Source of the DNA: Rhodococcus jostii NBRC 16295
Lineage (GTDB): Bacteria > Actinomycetota > Actinomycetes > Mycobacteriales > Mycobacteriaceae
Length of the DNA: 64,000 nt
NCBI RefSeq assembly: GCF_001894825.1
Contig: NZ_BCWY01000011.1
Location: forward strand, 62,001-126,000
Reading direction: 5' to 3'
Within the stretch, counting starts at the first letter, position 1. The number at the start of each line of letters is the position of its first letter. The notes under the pieces are model-generated. The model had not been told where the DNA came from. It worked only from the letters and a program-made list of their open reading frames with translations, and did no database searches. The position numbers and the translations under genes were made by a program. This document shows positions 59,656 through 64,000 of the stretch, in pieces.

Positions 59656-59815
59656 CTCCGCTGGTCGGGCGGGATACGGCCCGACTGTGTGCGATTCGGT
59701 GCGAATCCGGGCGAATACCGTTCGGTCGGCACCGTTACTCTTGGAGTGTTCCGCTGAGAGCGGGAGCACACCCATCGGGGGAGGTGCCACTGTAACGCCA
59801 GGATATTCAGCAACG

Positions 59816-60394
59816 ATGACTAATACGAGCGAGGAGTTGGACTCCGCCGTCGCCGCTGCAACGCAGGGTGACCGGGCCGCTTTAGCTCTGGTCCTGGAAA
59901 ACATTCGGCCCTTGGTTGTGCGTTACTGCAGAGCCAGGGTCGGTGCTGCGGAGAGGGGACAACTCTCTGCGGACGACGTGGCACAAGAAGTGTGCCTCGC
60001 CGTGATGACGGCCTTACCTCGCTACGAGGATCAAGGCCGCCCGTTCATGGCATTCGTCTACGGGATCGCCGCGCACAAGGTCGCCGACGCGCATCGGAAC
60101 TCCGCCCGTAACAAGTCGGAGCCCGTCGCCGAAGTACCTGATGTCGTAGCCAACGATGACGGACCCGAACAGAGGGCGCTGGACTCGGAAGCGAGCAGGC
60201 AGATGAACGAACTGCTGAGCACGCTGCCGGAGAAGCACCGGGAGATCTTGATTCTCCGCCTCGTGGTCGGTATGTCAGCAGAGGAGACGGCTGCGGCCGT
60301 GGGTAGTACCGCGGGAGCTGTCCGCGTGGCTCAACACCGAGCCCTCGCGAAACTGAAAAAAGAAGTGACAAAGGCAGGTGAGAGGTTTGGCTAG
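59816..60394 (+). CDS. sigD: RNA polymerase sigma factor SigD
   Basis: ECF sigma factor, 192 residues. Region 2: VLENIRPLVVRYCRARVG, DDVAQEVCLAVMTALPRYEDQGRPF and FVYGIAAHKVADAHR. Region 4: LPEKHREILILRLVVGMSAEETAAAVGSTAGAVRVAQHRALAKL. The ATG at 59816 gives the usual length; the long frame upstream is not conserved. Overlaps rsdA by 17 bases. In mycobacteria SigD acts in starvation and late growth. Confidence 0.93.
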   Translation: MTNTSEELDSAVAAATQGDRAALALVLENIRPLVVRYCRARVGAAERGQLSADDVAQEVCLAVMTALPRYEDQGRPFMAFVYGIAAHKVADAHRNSARNKSEPVAEVPDVVANDDGPEQRALDSEASRQMNELLSTLPEKHREILILRLVVGMSAEETAAAVGSTAGAVRVAQHRALAKLKKEVTKAGERFG

Positions 60395-61406
60395 GGGCAT
60401 CAAGCGCAACGGCAATCCCGATGCCGATCTCCCAGGAGACGACGCACCGGTGGACGTCGCGGCAGTTCGCCGCGACGATGCGCTGATCGACGCGATCGCC
60501 GGTGGCGGTCCCGTCGCAACGGATTCGCCGGAGCAGTACGAGCTCGCGCTTCTGCTGACCAATTGGCGCGCCGACATCGTGGCGACGCCGATGCCGACCG
60601 GGCCGCTGCTCGACGACGTGATCGCGGCGATCGACGCCTCGGACGCCCGCTCGGCGCGCAGTGCCGCCCGCAGCAAGCTCCGCCTGCTGCGACCCATCGC
60701 GGGCGCTGCTGCCGCGATCGCGGTCGTCATGGGCGGCGCCACCATCTTCTCGTACAACGCCGAACCGGGCGATCCGCTGTGGAGCGTCAAGTCCGTCGTG
60801 TTCAGCCAGCAGGCCGATTCGACCGTCGCACAGATCGACACCACGTCTCAGCTGCAGGAAGCCGAGCGTCTGATCTCCGCGGGCGACGCCGACTCGGCGA
60901 AGCACATGCTCGAGGGCGCCGCCGACCGTGCCGGTGGAGTACGCGACTCCGACATGCGGAACGAACTCGACGTGTGGCGCGCGAAGCTGGCCGCCGAACT
61001 CGAGAAGATTGCTCCCACCACGCCGCCGACGACGACGTCACCGGGTACCACCACGACGGACGCGCCGGCGCAGAGCACCGAGATGCCGGCCACCGTGCCG
61101 GGGACACCCGGTGCCACGACGCTGCCGGGTGTCGGTCCGCTGCCGGGCACCGGCATCACGCCGCCCACCGATCTGCAGATTCCGGGACTTCCGGCCATCC
61201 CGTTGCCGCAACTGCCTCAGTTGCCGACGCTTCCGCCGGAGACGTTGCCGTCCACGAGCCCCGACCCCACGATCATGATGGTCCCGACGCTGCCGTCGGA
61301 CACTCCGGCTACGGAACCGTCCACCCAGCAGCCGCCGCAGGTGCCGTCCTCGGTGCCACTGCCCACCACGACCACCACCGTTCCGGTGCCGCCGCCCACC
61401 AGCTAG
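60378..61406 (+). CDS. rsdA: Anti-sigma-D factor RsdA with long Pro/Thr-rich tail
   Basis: 342 residues. The N-terminal cytoplasmic segment (about 20-75: ALIDAIAGG, ELALLLTNWRADI) is the SigD-binding region of RsdA. A membrane helix at about 105-125 is followed by a short helical stretch and then about 130 residues rich in Pro and Thr (TTPPTTTSPGTTTT, LPQLPQLPTLPPETLP), an extracellular stalk likely exposed to proteases. The GTG start overlaps sigD; a TTG three codons later is possible. Confidence 0.9.
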   Translation: MRGLARGIKRNGNPDADLPGDDAPVDVAAVRRDDALIDAIAGGGPVATDSPEQYELALLLTNWRADIVATPMPTGPLLDDVIAAIDASDARSARSAARSKLRLLRPIAGAAAAIAVVMGGATIFSYNAEPGDPLWSVKSVVFSQQADSTVAQIDTTSQLQEAERLISAGDADSAKHMLEGAADRAGGVRDSDMRNELDVWRAKLAAELEKIAPTTPPTTTSPGTTTTDAPAQSTEMPATVPGTPGATTLPGVGPLPGTGITPPTDLQIPGLPAIPLPQLPQLPTLPPETLPSTSPDPTIMMVPTLPSDTPATEPSTQQPPQVPSSVPLPTTTTTVPVPPPTS

Positions 61407-61434
61407 CCGGCGGCGCACCGGCCCTCCGGCACAC

Positions 61435-61475
61435 ACAACTGTGGCCCGACACGCGAAGTGTCGGGCCACAGTTGT
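61435..61475. terminator. Perfect 18-bp bidirectional terminator
   Basis: The arm at 61435-61452 pairs exactly with 61458-61475 around GCGAA, between the convergent rsdA and DUF5319 genes. T-rich CTGT follows on the plus strand. Confidence 0.85.
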
Positions 61476-61495
61476 CTGTAACGGATTGTGCCGGG

Positions 61496-63668
<2,173 letters not shown>

Positions 63669-63701
63669 CAACCAGTCACGATTCACGAGAAAGGGGCGCG
63701 C

Positions 63702-64000
63702 GTGCGCGACCTCGTTGAGATCGGCATGGGCCGAACAGCCCGACGTACCTATGAGCTGGACGACATCGACATCGTCCCCTCCCGCCGGACCCGCTCCTCC
63801 AAGGAGGTGTCGACGTCCTGGCAGCTCGACGCGTACCGGTTCGACATCCCTGTGCTGGCGCATCCCACCGACGCGCTCGTCTCGCCGTCGTTCGCGATCG
63901 AACTCGGCAAGCGTGGTGGCCTCGGGGTCATCAACGGTGAGGGTCTGTGGGGCCGGCACGCGGACGTCGAGGCCAAGCTCGCCGAACTCGTCGCACTGGC
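63702..64000 (+). CDS. guaB3: GuaB3-type IMP dehydrogenase family protein (3'-truncated by window)
   Basis: The first 99 codons are visible: MRDLVEIGMGRTARRTYELD, VPSRRTRSSKEVSTSWQLDAYRFDIPVLAHPTDALVSPSF. These match the actinobacterial GuaB3 paralogue, about 375 residues when complete and without CBS domains at this position. GTG start after AAAGGGG. Located directly downstream of guaB2, as in mycobacteria. Its enzymatic role is still debated in the family. Confidence 0.93.
   Translation, partial: MRDLVEIGMGRTARRTYELDDIDIVPSRRTRSSKEVSTSWQLDAYRFDIPVLAHPTDALVSPSFAIELGKRGGLGVINGEGLWGRHADVEAKLAELVAL

Overview
The window is chromosomal DNA of a high-GC mycolic-acid actinobacterium, most likely a Rhodococcus of the jostii/opacus type. 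This rests on the Mce lipid-import operon, WhiB3, SigD/RsdA and SigK/RskA, a His-tailed GroEL1, DUF5319 next to guaB, and a gene order that I recall as largely parallel to the Mycobacterium tuberculosis block from the S10 operon through truA, rplM-rpsI, glmM, glmS, nnr, alr, tsaEBD, groESL, whiB3 and sigD to guaB2-guaB3. The species is inferred, not proven.

Layout. 1-8008: an Mce operon (two YrbE permeases, MceA-F) whose left end is cut by the window. 8018-10643: a DrrA/DrrB-type ABC exporter on the minus strand. 11040-11516: a hotdog-fold thioesterase-like gene. 11573-24548: the ribosomal protein superoperon (S10, L14/spc and L6 blocks), then secY, adk and map. 24570-25007: dtd, opposite strand. 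25272-29132: infA, rpmJ, rpsM, rpsK, rpsD, rpoA, rplQ. 29138-30647: truA and an FMN reductase. 30644-31040: a scar holding the C-terminal ends of two deleted divergent genes, one recognisably WXG100 (ESX type), at the place where M. tuberculosis carries ESX-4. 31069-33753: an arginine/ornithine module (Lrp regulator, DDAH-like hydrolase, ornithine aminotransferase). 33922-36372: rplM, rpsI, glmM. 36420-39557: the only clear accessory island, with a TnpB gene and putative omega-RNA, a truncated IS110 transposase and a frameshifted second TnpB-like remnant. 39567-49294: housekeeping genes, namely an alpha/beta hydrolase lacking its nucleophile, glmS, a cupredoxin lipoprotein, nnr, alr, a hydrolase, tsaE, tsaB, rimI, tsaD. 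49287-53357: an Hsp70-like membrane protein, a K+ channel-like protein and a Tat-type metallophosphoesterase. 53447-55602: CIRCE-controlled groES-groEL1. 55691-61900: rskA, sigK, whiB3, a MerR-like gene, a hypothetical gene, sigD, rsdA and a DUF5319 gene. 62145-64000: guaB2 and the start of guaB3.

How the genes work together. Most of the window is the translation, secretion and core-metabolism backbone. It is punctuated by near-perfect hairpins that usually lack a U-tract, as is common in actinobacteria, and by promoters with recognisable -10 boxes. glmM and glmS serve UDP-GlcNAc synthesis and alr serves peptidoglycan. tsaE, tsaB and tsaD make the t6A tRNA modification. guaB2 makes XMP for GMP. 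Two sigma/anti-sigma pairs and WhiB3 form a regulatory cluster.

No complete new system is proven here. The most interesting items are the ESX-4-position scar, the nested TnpB/IS110 remnants, the degenerate Hsp70-like membrane protein, and the MerR-like protein that lacks B12 ligands.
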